DNA of 64,000 nt from Microvirga pakistanensis (GCF_004458765.1 NZ_SPJX01000410.1:1-64000); one strand, 5' to 3'; shown: positions 26,576 through 35,726, counted from the stretch's first letter. Notes: generated from the sequence alone by a model not told the origin. Program-made: numbers and translations.

Positions 26576-27373
26576 TTAGGCGACCATCCATTCGTGGTCC
26601 GGATCGTTGTGGAATTTCCAGATCCGTTTCGGCCCCGCCATGACGTTCAGATAGTAGAGCTCGTAGCCGTGCGGCGCGCCGACCGGGTGATAGCCTTTGG
26701 GGACCAGAACCACGTCGCCATTGCTGGCGGCCAGCGTCTCGTCGAGGGAACGGTCGTCCGTATAGACCCGCTGCAGGGCGAAGCCTGTGGGCGGGTTGAG
26801 GCGGTGGTAATAGGTTTCCTCCAGCAGCGACTCGTGAGGGAGCATATCCCTGTCATGCTTGTGGGGCGGATAGCTCGACCAGTGCCCGGACGGTGTGATC
26901 ACCTCGACCACGAGCAGGCTTTCCGCGGTTTCCGTCTCAGGCAGGATGTTGCGCACATGGCGCGTGTTCGTGCCCTTGCCGCGAGTCTCCTGACCCACCT
27001 GATCGGGACGGATGACCCGCGCCGGCAGCTTGCCCTCGGCAGGTGCGGTGCAGACGGCGATCTCGCCATCCGTCTCGGCTCTCAGGAGCCACTCGGAGCG
27101 GGCGGGCACATAGAGCGACCAAGGATCCGGCTCGAACGGCGAGGAACGACCGCCGATCACCCCGAAATCCTGGTTTCCCGCTGCCACATGGGCCTTGCCC
27201 GCGAGCATGACGATGCAGGCTTCACGATCTCCCGTCTGCTGTTTCAAGCTCTGCCCGGCGTTCAACCGGTAGACCTCGAAGCCCACATAGGTCCAACCGG
27301 CGGAGGCCGGCGTGATGGCGTGAATGCGCCCGTTCGAATCGGGCGTAGACGGCTTGACGAGAAGCTTCGACAT
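26576..27373 (-). CDS. iolB: 5-deoxy-glucuronate isomerase
   Basis: 265 residues of the KduI/IolB double cupin. The metal site is in the C-terminal cupin: PPHKHDRD, then ESLLEETYYHRL, and a final His in GYHPVGAPHGYELYYLNVMAGP. It converts 5-deoxy-D-glucuronate to 2-deoxy-5-keto-D-gluconate in myo-inositol breakdown. Last gene of the leftward run iolC-iolD-iolE-iolB, 12 bases after iolE. Confidence 0.95.
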   Translation of the reverse strand: MSKLLVKPSTPDSNGRIHAITPASAGWTYVGFEVYRLNAGQSLKQQTGDREACIVMLAGKAHVAAGNQDFGVIGGRSSPFEPDPWSLYVPARSEWLLRAETDGEIAVCTAPAEGKLPARVIRPDQVGQETRGKGTNTRHVRNILPETETAESLLVVEVITPSGHWSSYPPHKHDRDMLPHESLLEETYYHRLNPPTGFALQRVYTDDRSLDETLAASNGDVVLVPKGYHPVGAPHGYELYYLNVMAGPKRIWKFHNDPDHEWMVA

Positions 27374-27385
27374 CGTCCGTTGTCC

Positions 27386-28270
27386 TTATCGCAGGCCTGC
27401 TTCCTTCAGGAAGCGGGTGAGATTGGCATAACCCATCTTGGCATAGGTGAGCGGGTGGGCCTTCTTGGGATCCTGCTCCGCTTCGATCACCACCCAGCCG
27501 CTATAGCCCGGCAATTCCTTGAAGACCGAGACGAAATCCACCATGCCGTCACCCGGCACCGTGTAAACGCCCTCGATGACGGAATCGAGGAAGCTCCAGC
27601 CCTCGGCCCGGGATTTCTCCATCACGCTCTTGCGCACATCCTTCGTGTGCACGTGGCTGATGCGGCTGCGGTACTGGCGGGCGAGCGCCGCCGGATCCGC
27701 GCCGCCCCAAGTGGCGTGCCCGGTATCGAGCAGCAGATGCACCGCGTCGCCCGTGGCGCGCATGAAGGCGTCGATATCGGCCTGCGATTCCACGATCGTT
27801 CCCATGTGGTGGTGATAGACCACGCGCACGCCCTCCTGCAGGGTGCGCTCCGCCACCTGCGTGATGCGGCGTCCGAACTCCGCCCAGTCGCCTTCCTTCA
27901 TGACCGGCCGCTGTGAGAGTGGCTTGGAGCGGTCTCCGTGAATGGCGTTCGACGTCTCGGCGAAGACGAGCACGTTCGAGCCCATGCTTTTGAGGAGATC
28001 GAGATGCGGGCGCAGCGCCTTCATCTCGGCATCGGCATCGCGCGTGAGCAGTTCCGCAGAGTACCAGCCGGACACGCAGGCGAGGCCGAAGGGCGCGAGC
28101 GCCTTCTTCAGGGCCTCCGGCTCGCGCGGGAACTTGTTGCCGAGCTCCATTCCCTCGAAGCCGGCCTCCTTGGCCTCGGCCAGGCACACTTCGAGCGGCG
28201 TTTCGCCGCCGAGTTCCGGCATGTCGTCGTTGGACCAGCCGATGGGGTTCGCCCCGATACGGATCGTCAT
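27386..28270 (-). CDS. iolE: myo-inosose-2 dehydratase
   Basis: 294 residues of the xylose isomerase-like TIM-barrel family. The family N-terminus GANPIGWSNDDMPELGGETPL is present, as are YHHHMGT and LLLDTGHATWGG, which bind the metal and inosose. It dehydrates 2-keto-myo-inositol to the trihydroxycyclohexanedione. It is 23 bases after iolD, so the genes are co-transcribed. Confidence 0.96.
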   Translation of the reverse strand: MTIRIGANPIGWSNDDMPELGGETPLEVCLAEAKEAGFEGMELGNKFPREPEALKKALAPFGLACVSGWYSAELLTRDADAEMKALRPHLDLLKSMGSNVLVFAETSNAIHGDRSKPLSQRPVMKEGDWAEFGRRITQVAERTLQEGVRVVYHHHMGTIVESQADIDAFMRATGDAVHLLLDTGHATWGGADPAALARQYRSRISHVHTKDVRKSVMEKSRAEGWSFLDSVIEGVYTVPGDGMVDFVSVFKELPGYSGWVVIEAEQDPKKAHPLTYAKMGYANLTRFLKEAGLR

Positions 28271-28293
28271 CTGTCGTTACCCTTCCGTTTTGA

Positions 28294-30141
28294 TCAGTCG
28301 CCCACGCGCTGTGCGGCGAGGGCTGTTTCGTAATCTTTTCGCGCGGCCTTCACCTGCTCGCGCACGGAGACTTCCGGCACCGCCACATCCCACCAGTGGC
28401 CGCCCTCATCGGTGGAGACGAGCGGATCGGTATCGATGACGATCACGGTGCTGCGCTCGGCCGTGCGGGCCTTCTTCAGCGCATCCTCCAGTTCGGCGAT
28501 GCTCTTCACCTTCAGCGAATGGGCACCCAGGCTCGCCGCATGGGCGGCGAAGTCGATCTCTGGCAAGGTCACGTGGTGGGTGTGCTGCAGGAGATTGTTG
28601 AAACTCTCGCCGCCGGTGGCGCGCTGCAGGCGGTTGATGCAACCATAGCCGCGGTTGTCGAGCAATACGACGGTGAGCTTCTGGCCCAGCATGACGGAGG
28701 TAGCGAGTTCGGAATTCATCATGAGGTAGGAGCCGTCGCCCACCATCACGATCACTTCGCGCTCCGGGTCGGCCATCTTCACGCCGAGGCCGCCCGCGAT
28801 CTCGTAGCCCATGCAGGAATAGCCGTATTCCATATGGTAGCCGAGGGCGGCGCTCGCCTTCCAGTGCTTGTGGAGCTCGCCCGGCAGGCCGCCCGCCGCG
28901 CAGACCACCACATCGCCGGGAGAGGAGCTGCGCTGCACCGCGCCGATCACCTGAGCATCGGACGGAAGTTCCGCGTTCGTCGGATCGGTGAAGCGGGCCG
29001 CGGTTTCGAACCACCGGGCCTTTTCTTCGCGACCCTTCGCCGCCCAGGCCTCCGGTGCCTTCCACGGGCCCAGTGCGTGGCTAAGTTCGTCAAGGCCTAC
29101 ACGCGCGTCGCAGACGAGCGGCAGCGCATTATGCTTGGTGGCGTCGAAGGCCTGCACGTTCAGCCCGACGATGCGGCGGTTCGGGTTCTTGAACAGGGCC
29201 CAGGAACCGGTGGTGAAATCCTGTAGGCGGGTGCCGACGGCGATCACCACATCGGCGTCCTCGGCGAGGGCATTGGCGGCTCCGGTGCCTGTGACACCCA
29301 CAGCGCCGAGATTGGCTTGATGATCATGGGGAAGGCTCGACTTGCCCGCCTGAGTCTCGCCGACGAAGAGGCCGTGCCGTTCCGCAAAGTCCGCCAACAC
29401 CGTCTCGGCGCCGGAATAGAGCACGCCGCCGCCGGCCACGATGAACGGCTTCTTCGCGTTGCGGATGAGATCTGCGGCTCGTGCGAGCTCCGCAGCATCC
29501 GGACGGATGCGGCGTGGCGTCCAGACTTTCTCGGCGAAGAAGCTTTCGGGATAATCGTAGGCCTCGGCCTGCGTGTCCTGGCAGAGCGCGAGCGTCACCG
29601 GCCCGCACTCGGCGGGATCGGTGAGCACGCTCATGGCGCGCTGAAGAGCGGGGATGATCTGCTCGGGGCGCGCAATGCGGTCGAAATAGCGGGAGACCGG
29701 CCTGAAACAATCGTTGGCCGAGACCGTGCCGTCGGAGAAGCCCTCGATCTGCTGCAGCACCGGATCGGGCCTGCGGTTGGCGAACACGTCGCCGGGCAGG
29801 AGCAGGACGGGAAGGCGGTTGACGTGAGCCACGGCGGCCGCCGTCACCATGTTCGTCGCGCCGGGACCGATGGAAGTGGTGCAGGCCATCAAGCGGCGGC
29901 GGCGAGAGGCCTTCGCGAAGGCGACCGCCGCATGCGCCATGCCCTGCTCGTTGTGGGCCCGGAATGTCGGGAGCGTGTGGCGCACCCCGTGCAGGGCCTC
30001 GCCCACGCCTGCCACGTTGCCGTGACCGAAGATGGCCCAGACGCCGCCGAATAGCGGCAGGATATGTCCGTCGATCTCCGTCTTCTGCGCGGTGAGAAAC
30101 CGGGCGAGGGCTTGCGCCATGGTGAGGCGGATCGTGTTCAT
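28294..30141 (-). CDS. iolD: 3D-(3,5/4)-trihydroxycyclohexane-1,2-dione acylhydrolase
   Basis: 615 residues, ThDP-dependent like acetolactate synthase. The N-terminal pyrimidine-binding domain has FGHGNVAGVGEAL, the central domain AGGGVLYSGAE, and the C-terminal ThDP/Mg motif is GDGSYLMMNSELATSVML with DNRGYGCIN. It opens the ring to 5-deoxy-glucuronate. The ATG at 30141 is preferred over one six codons upstream because GAGAGAAAC is placed before it. A 103-base gap separates it from iolC. Confidence 0.96.
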   Translation of the reverse strand: MNTIRLTMAQALARFLTAQKTEIDGHILPLFGGVWAIFGHGNVAGVGEALHGVRHTLPTFRAHNEQGMAHAAVAFAKASRRRRLMACTTSIGPGATNMVTAAAVAHVNRLPVLLLPGDVFANRRPDPVLQQIEGFSDGTVSANDCFRPVSRYFDRIARPEQIIPALQRAMSVLTDPAECGPVTLALCQDTQAEAYDYPESFFAEKVWTPRRIRPDAAELARAADLIRNAKKPFIVAGGGVLYSGAETVLADFAERHGLFVGETQAGKSSLPHDHQANLGAVGVTGTGAANALAEDADVVIAVGTRLQDFTTGSWALFKNPNRRIVGLNVQAFDATKHNALPLVCDARVGLDELSHALGPWKAPEAWAAKGREEKARWFETAARFTDPTNAELPSDAQVIGAVQRSSSPGDVVVCAAGGLPGELHKHWKASAALGYHMEYGYSCMGYEIAGGLGVKMADPEREVIVMVGDGSYLMMNSELATSVMLGQKLTVVLLDNRGYGCINRLQRATGGESFNNLLQHTHHVTLPEIDFAAHAASLGAHSLKVKSIAELEDALKKARTAERSTVIVIDTDPLVSTDEGGHWWDVAVPEVSVREQVKAARKDYETALAAQRVGD

Positions 30142-30244
30142 GAGCGTTTCTCTCGACATGCGCCGGAATCGATGCCGGCAGCGTTCTCAGGTTTTGCAAT
30201 GCATGAAAAGAGAGCGGAGCCGATCATCGGATCCGCCCTTCGTC

Positions 30245-32158
30245 TTAAGCCGCCTTGGCCGGGCTCGACACGCGCTGCCACGCGTCGACAAGGCGTTGGA
30301 AACGGGCGGCCATGTCGGCAATCGCGGCTTCGTCCGAGATCTCGCCCTTCAACCAGCCACGTGCGGCTTCGTTGAAGAGGGTCCGGCCGACCGCGAAGCC
30401 CTTCACCTGGGGCTCGCTCGCAGCGGCGGCGAAAGCGGCTTCGAGTTCATCCTCGGGTGCCTCCAGGCCGAGCAACACGATGCCACGGCAATAGGGATCG
30501 TTCCTCGTGACCACCTCGCCGATAGCCTTCCAGGCCGCCTTGTCCTGCTGCGGCTCGAGCTTCCACCAATCCGGCCTGATGCCGAGATCGTAGAGGTGCT
30601 GGAGGATGCCTGCGACCGTGTCGGTCTTCAGCGATCCGTGCTTGCCGGCGATGATCTCCACCAGCAGCTCGCGGCCGATGCGGCGCGCGGCGTCATGGAT
30701 GCGCAGCAGCTCGCGCTCCTGGCGTGCTTTCAGTTCCGACGGATCGTCCGGGTGATAGAAGCACAGGCATTTGATGGTATGGCCCACCGGCCATTCCACG
30801 AGCTTCGCGCCGATGCTGCCGCCACCTTCGAAATCGAGCGGGCGCGAGCCCGGCAGCTCCACCGGGCGACCGATCCAGAACGGATGATCGGCGGCGCGGA
30901 ATAAGGCTTCGCGGCCGTAGGTGCCGTCAATCAGCATGCCGAAGCCGGAGCGGCCGTTGGCCACCTTCGCGGCCGCCTGCACGGCGAGCACTTTGAAATC
31001 GGGAATGCGGTCGATGGATGCGCCAACCTCGCTCGCCATCGCCTCCAGCTGCACGCGGTGGTCGATCGCGAATGCCATGAGCGTGCCGGACTCCGGCCGG
31101 CGCGTCGTCGCCCAATGGATATGGTTGATGTCTTCATCGAATCGCAGCGCCCTGTGGCGGCTGCCTTCCTTGAGGAAGTGCTGCAGCTCCGGAAAGGTCG
31201 GGATCTCGGGCGAGCAGAGAAGGCGCGAGACCGCGAAGGCCCCGCTCGCATTGGCATAGGCGCAGCAGGTCTCGAGCTTTTCGTCCCGAAGCCAGCCGCG
31301 AAGGAAGCCGGACAGGAAGGCATCGCCCGCGCCGAGCACGTTGTAGACCTCGACCGGGAAGCCGGGCCCCTTCACGCCCTCGTCAAGCGAAGCCGGGATC
31401 TCACCGGGAAACACGACGCAGCCCATGGAACCGCGCTTGCACACGATGGTGGCCGTCGAGATAGAGCGGATGGTGCGGATGGCCGCAAGCGTGTCTTCCG
31501 AGCCCCCGGCGATGTGCAACTCCTCTTCCGTGCCGACGATGAGGTCGCAATCCGCAAGGATCGGCTTCAGGTGTTCGGTGACAGTATCGGAACGCACATA
31601 GCGCGACTCACCTGCGCCATGGCCGAGCAAGCCCCAGAGGTTCGGGCGATAATCCACATCGAACACCACCTTGCGGCCGTTCGCCTTGGCGATGCGGATG
31701 GCTTTCCTCTGAGCCGCGGCTGTGCTCTCCCGCGCGAAATGCGTCCCCGTGACGACGATCGCCGCGGCGGAGGCGACGAAGCGCTCGTCGATGTCGTCTT
31801 CGGACAGGGCCATGTCGGCGCAGTTGTCACGGTAGAAGATGAGCGGGAATGAAGCCTCGTCCCGGACCCCGAGGAGCACGAGCGCCGTCAAGCGCTGCTT
31901 GTCGGTGATGATGCCGTGGGTGGAGACGCCCTCGCGCTCCATCTGCTCACGGATGAAGCGGCCCATGGCCTCGTCGCCCACGCGGGTGATCAGGCCGGAT
32001 TTCAGGCCGAGCCGCGCCGTGCCGATGGCGATATTGGCAGGGCACCCGCCGACAGCTTTCGAAAAGGAAGCCATGTCCTCCAGCCGGCCCCCCACCTGCT
32101 GGCCGTACAGATCGACCGAGGCGCGGCCAATGGTGATCACATCCAGGCTCGGCTTCAT
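30245..32158 (-). CDS. iolC: 5-dehydro-2-deoxygluconokinase fused to DUF2090 aldolase-like domain
   Basis: 637 residues in two parts. Residues 1-325 are a PfkB-type kinase with the N-terminal SVDLYGQQVGGRLEDM, a GGCPANIAIGTARLG block and the catalytic GAGDAFLSGFLRGWL. Residues 330-637 are a DUF2090 domain with a TIM-barrel aldolase look (LMAFAIDHRVQLEAMA, KCLCFYHPDDP). In rhizobia this fusion phosphorylates 2-deoxy-5-ketogluconate and is thought to cleave the product, covering the IolC and IolJ steps. First gene of the leftward operon; palindromic operators lie upstream. Confidence 0.93.
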   Translation of the reverse strand: MKPSLDVITIGRASVDLYGQQVGGRLEDMASFSKAVGGCPANIAIGTARLGLKSGLITRVGDEAMGRFIREQMEREGVSTHGIITDKQRLTALVLLGVRDEASFPLIFYRDNCADMALSEDDIDERFVASAAAIVVTGTHFARESTAAAQRKAIRIAKANGRKVVFDVDYRPNLWGLLGHGAGESRYVRSDTVTEHLKPILADCDLIVGTEEELHIAGGSEDTLAAIRTIRSISTATIVCKRGSMGCVVFPGEIPASLDEGVKGPGFPVEVYNVLGAGDAFLSGFLRGWLRDEKLETCCAYANASGAFAVSRLLCSPEIPTFPELQHFLKEGSRHRALRFDEDINHIHWATTRRPESGTLMAFAIDHRVQLEAMASEVGASIDRIPDFKVLAVQAAAKVANGRSGFGMLIDGTYGREALFRAADHPFWIGRPVELPGSRPLDFEGGGSIGAKLVEWPVGHTIKCLCFYHPDDPSELKARQERELLRIHDAARRIGRELLVEIIAGKHGSLKTDTVAGILQHLYDLGIRPDWWKLEPQQDKAAWKAIGEVVTRNDPYCRGIVLLGLEAPEDELEAAFAAAASEPQVKGFAVGRTLFNEAARGWLKGEISDEAAIADMAARFQRLVDAWQRVSSPAKAA

Positions 32159-32227
32159 GGTATTCCTCCCGCGGCCGGTCTTTCCCGAAAGCCGTCTCAG
32201 GGCTCTACTATTCTGGCCCTTGCAGTT

Positions 32228-32245
32228 ATAGAACGTTTATTCTAT
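32228..32245. promoter_or_regulatory. Second palindrome in the iolC-iolG gap
   Basis: ATAGAACGTTTATTCTAT has the same GAA-N6-TTC spacing as the operator at 32259. Its centre is 30 bp from that site, about three helical turns, so two regulator dimers could bind on one face. Confidence 0.5.
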
Positions 32246-32258
32246 TAGCATCAAACAC

Positions 32259-32274
32259 TGGAATATCAATTCCA
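32259..32274. promoter_or_regulatory. Probable IolR operator between iolC and iolG
   Basis: TGGAATATCAATTCCA contains GGAA-N6-TTCC, the motif described for IolR targets in Sinorhizobium meliloti. The same TGGAAT-N4-ATTCCA palindrome occurs in front of the regulator gene at 34535. It lies between divergent starts, 37 bases before iolG. Confidence 0.7.
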
Positions 32275-32310
32275 AATTCGCCGATAGCCGGCAAAGGACC
32301 CGGGGGAAAC

Positions 32311-33300
32311 ATGATCAGGATCGCCGTTCTGGGCGCAGGCCGCATCGGCCGCATTCATGGGTGCAATGCCGCCAACCATCCCGACGCTCGCCTCGTGGCG
32401 GTCGCCGACCCGCATGCCCCCTCGGCGCAGGAGCTGGCGGCGGCGACGGGGGCCGAGGTCGCGGCGCTCGACGAGATTGTCGAACGCTCCGATGTGGACG
32501 CCATTCTCATCTGCACGCCGACCACCACGCATGCCGATCTCATCGAGCGCGGCGCCAGGGCCGGCAAGGCGGTGTTCTGCGAGAAGCCGGTCGACCTGTC
32601 GAGCGAGCGCATCGAGACCTGCCTCGCTGCCGTCGAGAAGGCGGGCGCGCCGCTGATGATCGGTTTCAACCGCCGCTTCGATCCCAATTTCGCGTCCTTG
32701 CGCCGCCGGCTCGCCGAGGGCGAAGTAGGGGAGGTGGAGCTCGTGACGATCCTGTCCCGGGATCCCGGCCCGCCGCCGGTGAGCTATATCAAAACGTCCG
32801 GCGGCCTGTTCCGGGACATGATGATCCACGATCTCGACATGGCGCGGTTCCTGCTGCTCGGGGACGAGCCGGTGGAGGTGCACGCGGTGGGCTCCTCCCT
32901 GGTGGATCCGGCGATCGGCCAGGCGGGCGATGTGGACACGGCGGCCGTCATGCTGAAGACGGCCAAGGGCAAGATCGTCCAGATCTCCAATTCCCGCCGC
33001 GCCACCTACGGCTACGATCAGCGCATCGAGGTGCATGGCGCGAAGGGCATGATCCGCGCGGGCAACATCCATCGCACCACGGTGGAGGTGGCGAACGCCT
33101 CCGGCATCACGGCCGATCCGGTGCAGGACTTCTTCCTGGAACGCTATGCGGACGCCTATCGTGACGAGCTCACCGCATTCCTGAACGCGATCCGCGACGG
33201 CAAGCCGTGCGACCCCACGGGTCGCGACGGTCTCATGGCGCAACGCCTCGCGGATGCGGCGACGCAGTCGGCGCAGACCGGCAGGCCGGTGAAGCTGTAA
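32311..33300 (+). CDS. iolG: Inositol 2-dehydrogenase
   Basis: 329 residues of the Gfo/Idh/MocA family: a Rossmann fold with GAGRIGRIHG (residues 8-17), the EKP motif in CEKPVDLS near residue 92, and the catalytic Asp/His pair in DMMIHDLDMARFL near 170-180. It oxidises myo-inositol to scyllo-inosose with NAD. It is divergent from the iolC-D-E-B operon and is the entry enzyme for that pathway. Confidence 0.93.
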   Translation: MIRIAVLGAGRIGRIHGCNAANHPDARLVAVADPHAPSAQELAAATGAEVAALDEIVERSDVDAILICTPTTTHADLIERGARAGKAVFCEKPVDLSSERIETCLAAVEKAGAPLMIGFNRRFDPNFASLRRRLAEGEVGEVELVTILSRDPGPPPVSYIKTSGGLFRDMMIHDLDMARFLLLGDEPVEVHAVGSSLVDPAIGQAGDVDTAAVMLKTAKGKIVQISNSRRATYGYDQRIEVHGAKGMIRAGNIHRTTVEVANASGITADPVQDFFLERYADAYRDELTAFLNAIRDGKPCDPTGRDGLMAQRLADAATQSAQTGRPVKL

Positions 33301-33327
33301 GGCTTACATTGCGTGTCGCTAACTCAG

Positions 33328-33577
33328 TTAGCTGCCGAGATAGGCGAGAAACTGGAATATAGCGGCTAGGGCGGCTGAGAATGCCGCCCGAACAGCATGC
33401 TTGGATTGCCGTGACAGGCTATGGACGAGGTCTTCGAAATCGCTGCCGAACCAATCTTCCCCGCCTCTTGTTCATGCGGGCAAGGATCTCCTCGGGTGAC
33501 GGCCTGACAGGGAGAGTTGCAAGCGTTGCTCCAACGGCAGCGCTCGCGTACGAAGCGAACTGTAACGAGCCTTCCAT
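33328..33577 (-). pseudogene. Possible frameshifted small gene downstream of the iol regulator
   Basis: An ATG seven bases after the regulator stop, with TAAGGAAG before it, opens a frame encoding MEGSLQFASYASAAVGATLA and a later SPEEILARMNKRRG; this frame stops at 33419. A one-base shift near GCGGGG (about 33460) would join it to EDWFGSDFEDLVHSLSRQSK and a hydrophobic end, stopping at 33328. Together they make about 80 residues. Either a small gene with a frameshift, or a real 52-residue gene plus chance. Not recognised. Confidence 0.35.
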
Positions 33578-33583
33578 TCTTCC

Positions 33584-34486
33584 TTACCTCTCCGCCCGCT
33601 TCTCCGCCGTGCCGACGGCGAGCGCCATCGCCAGCGCGAACGATGCGGAAAGGGAACGGAACGCGCCGAAATCTGCCTCCGCCACCTCGAGCCATATGTC
33701 GGCGCTCGTCACCAGGGGGCTGAAGGCGGAATCCGTGATCGCCACCACGGGAATGTTGCTGCGGGCGGCGGCGGCGGCGAGTTCGGCGGTCACCGGCGCA
33801 TAGGGCGTGAAGCTGATGGCGAGAACCGCATCGCGCTCGGTCGCGGTGCCCAGCTGCTCGGGACCGAGCTGTCCCACATGGTCGATCAGAATGGTGCGGA
33901 TGCCGAGCTTGCCGAAGGCATAGGCGCAATAGGCCGCGATGGGAAACACCCGGCGTGCGCCGAGCAGGTAGATCGTGTCGGCCTTCGCCAGGGTCTCGAT
34001 GGCGCGGGAGAGTTCCTCCGGCCGAACGGAATCGCGCATCTTCTCGAGGGAAACCGCCGCCGCGTTGGTGAATCCCTCCAGGAGCGAGGCCGCGTGGACA
34101 TGGTCGCCTTCCAGATTGCGCAGCACCTTCAGCCGTTCCCGATAGTCGGGAAAGCGCTCCCGCAGGCGATCGCGAAAGATCTGCTGCAGGTGGGAGAAGC
34201 CGTCGTATCCGAGGCTCTTGGCGAAACGCACGAGGGTGGAAGGCTGGACGCCCGCGTGCTCGGCAATGCCCGCCACCGTGCCGAAGGCGACCTCCTCGGG
34301 GTGCTCCATGGCGAAGGCGGCGAGCTGCTTGAGCCTCTTGGGCATCGTCTCCCGGCGGCTGATCAGCAACGCCCGTAAATCGTCGTAATCGCCCGGTGCC
34401 TCCGTTGCGGCATCGGCGCCGATCATGCTTTTTTCCGTCTCCATGGCGCTGTTCTTGGTCTCCAGATGGCTGTTTTCAGTCTCCAT
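33584..34486 (-). CDS. iolR: MurR/RpiR-type regulator of inositol genes
   Basis: 300 residues from the ATG at 34486. A helix-turn-helix domain (VAGIAEHAGVQPSTLVRFAKSLGYDGF) is followed by an SIS sugar-phosphate-binding domain (ADTIYLLGARRVFPIAAYCAY, AISFTPYAPVTAELA). Family members repress inositol genes until an intermediate binds the SIS domain. The start is uncertain: ATGs at 34486, 34444 and 34426 are in frame, and the first lies just below a TATACA box and a palindromic operator. Three heptapeptide repeats precede the DNA-binding domain. Symbol by context. Confidence 0.85.
   Translation of the reverse strand: METENSHLETKNSAMETEKSMIGADAATEAPGDYDDLRALLISRRETMPKRLKQLAAFAMEHPEEVAFGTVAGIAEHAGVQPSTLVRFAKSLGYDGFSHLQQIFRDRLRERFPDYRERLKVLRNLEGDHVHAASLLEGFTNAAAVSLEKMRDSVRPEELSRAIETLAKADTIYLLGARRVFPIAAYCAYAFGKLGIRTILIDHVGQLGPEQLGTATERDAVLAISFTPYAPVTAELAAAAARSNIPVVAITDSAFSPLVTSADIWLEVAEADFGAFRSLSASFALAMALAVGTAEKRAER
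34424..34486 (-). repeat. Three 21-bp tandem repeats at the 5' end of the regulator gene
   Basis: METENSH, LETKNSA and METEKSM are encoded by three imperfect 21-base units, exactly seven codons each. They precede the helix-turn-helix domain and may be a coiled-coil start or a recent expansion. Confidence 0.6.
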
Positions 34487-34534
34487 GCAGCCATATTCCG
34501 CTTCGATGCGACCTTGACACCGTTCCTCGAAAAA

Positions 34535-34550
34535 TGGAATGAATATTCCA
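34535..34550. promoter_or_regulatory. Probable IolR operator at the regulator promoter
   Basis: TGGAATGAATATTCCA, the same TGGAAT-N4-ATTCCA palindrome as at 32259. A TATACA box on the minus strand (34552-34557) puts it over the start of transcription, which fits autorepression. The ABC transporter on the other side starts 225 bases away and may share it. Confidence 0.65.
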
Positions 34551-34774
34551 CTGTATAAACAAAAAGGTTCTGGCGTTCCATTCAAAGGCGCGACCGGAGC
34601 GGCAGAGGAAACGGCCTGGAAAAGGGTGATTCGCCCAAGTCATGGGGCGATCCTCTGCAAAAGCATGCACGGCCAAGAGCCATGGCCTTCGCCATAGCCT
34701 TCGCCCTTGCTCTCGCCGTAGCCGGAGCCTCCGGCTGCGGAACGCGAATGAGAACCCTTTTGGGGAGGAAACCA

Positions 34775-35716
34775 ATGAAATCTCTCGTTACCGGCCTCGT
34801 TGCCGCCGCAGCCTTGACCGTTGCCGCCGCAGCCCCCGTCTCGGCCCAGCAGAACACCCGCATCATCGTGGTCAGCCACGGCCAAGCCAATGATCCCTTC
34901 TGGTCCGTGGTCAAGAACGGCGTGACCGCCGCCGGCCAGGACATGAAGGTCCAGGTCGATTACCGCGCCCCCGAGACCTTCGACATGGTGGCCATGAGCC
35001 AGCTCATCGACGCGGCCGTGAACCAGAAGCCCGCGGGGCTGATCGTGTCGATTCCGGACGCCTCCGCGCTCGGGCCATCGATCCAGAAGGCCGTCGCCGC
35101 CGGCATCCCGGTGATCTCGATGAACTCGGGCTCGGACGTGTCGAAGAAGCTCGGCGCCCAGCTTCATGTGGGACAGGACGAGGTCGAGGCCGGACGCATC
35201 GCCGGCGCCAAGCTCAAGGAGATGGGCGGCAAGGTCGGCCTGTGCGTGAACCAGGAGGTCGGCAACGTGTCGCTCGACCTGCGCTGCAAGGGCTTCACCG
35301 AAGGCTTCGGCGGCAAGGTGACGGTGCTCCCCGTCACGAACGATCCGGCCGACATCCGCGCCAAGGTGAAGGCTGCGATCGCGTCCGACAGCTCGATCGA
35401 CACGATCCTCGCGCTCGGCGCCGGCACGGCGGGCGAGCCGTCGGTCGCGGCCGTGAAGGACGCCGGCAAGACGGGCGCCATCCGGGTCGCGACATTCGAC
35501 ATGTCGGCCGGCTTCCTCAAGTCGGTGGCGAGCGGCGAGGCGGTCTTCGCCATCGACCAGCAGCAATACCTGCAGGGCTACCTGCCGGTGGTGTTCCTGG
35601 CGAACTATGCCAAGTACGGCCTGATGCCCGGCGGCAACGTGCCGTCCGGTCCCAACCTGATCACCAAGGAGAAGGCCGCCCAGGTGGTCGAGCTGTCCGC
35701 GAAGGGCATTCGCTGA
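34775..35716 (+). CDS. Sugar (probably inositol) ABC transporter substrate-binding protein
   Basis: 313 residues, CUT2 type. A signal peptide (about 1-24) ends at VSAQQ. The periplasmic-binding fold opens IIVVSHGQANDPFWSVVKNG and continues with QLIDAAVNQKPAGLIVSIPD. GGGGAGGAAACC precedes the ATG at 34775; an earlier in-frame ATG lies in a GCC-rich repetitive leader and is less likely. First gene of the importer, between the regulator and a terminator. Inositol as ligand is inferred from the regulator and iol neighbours. Confidence 0.87.
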   Translation: MKSLVTGLVAAAALTVAAAAPVSAQQNTRIIVVSHGQANDPFWSVVKNGVTAAGQDMKVQVDYRAPETFDMVAMSQLIDAAVNQKPAGLIVSIPDASALGPSIQKAVAAGIPVISMNSGSDVSKKLGAQLHVGQDEVEAGRIAGAKLKEMGGKVGLCVNQEVGNVSLDLRCKGFTEGFGGKVTVLPVTNDPADIRAKVKAAIASDSSIDTILALGAGTAGEPSVAAVKDAGKTGAIRVATFDMSAGFLKSVASGEAVFAIDQQQYLQGYLPVVFLANYAKYGLMPGGNVPSGPNLITKEKAAQVVELSAKGIR

Positions 35717-35726
35717 TCCGGACGAA

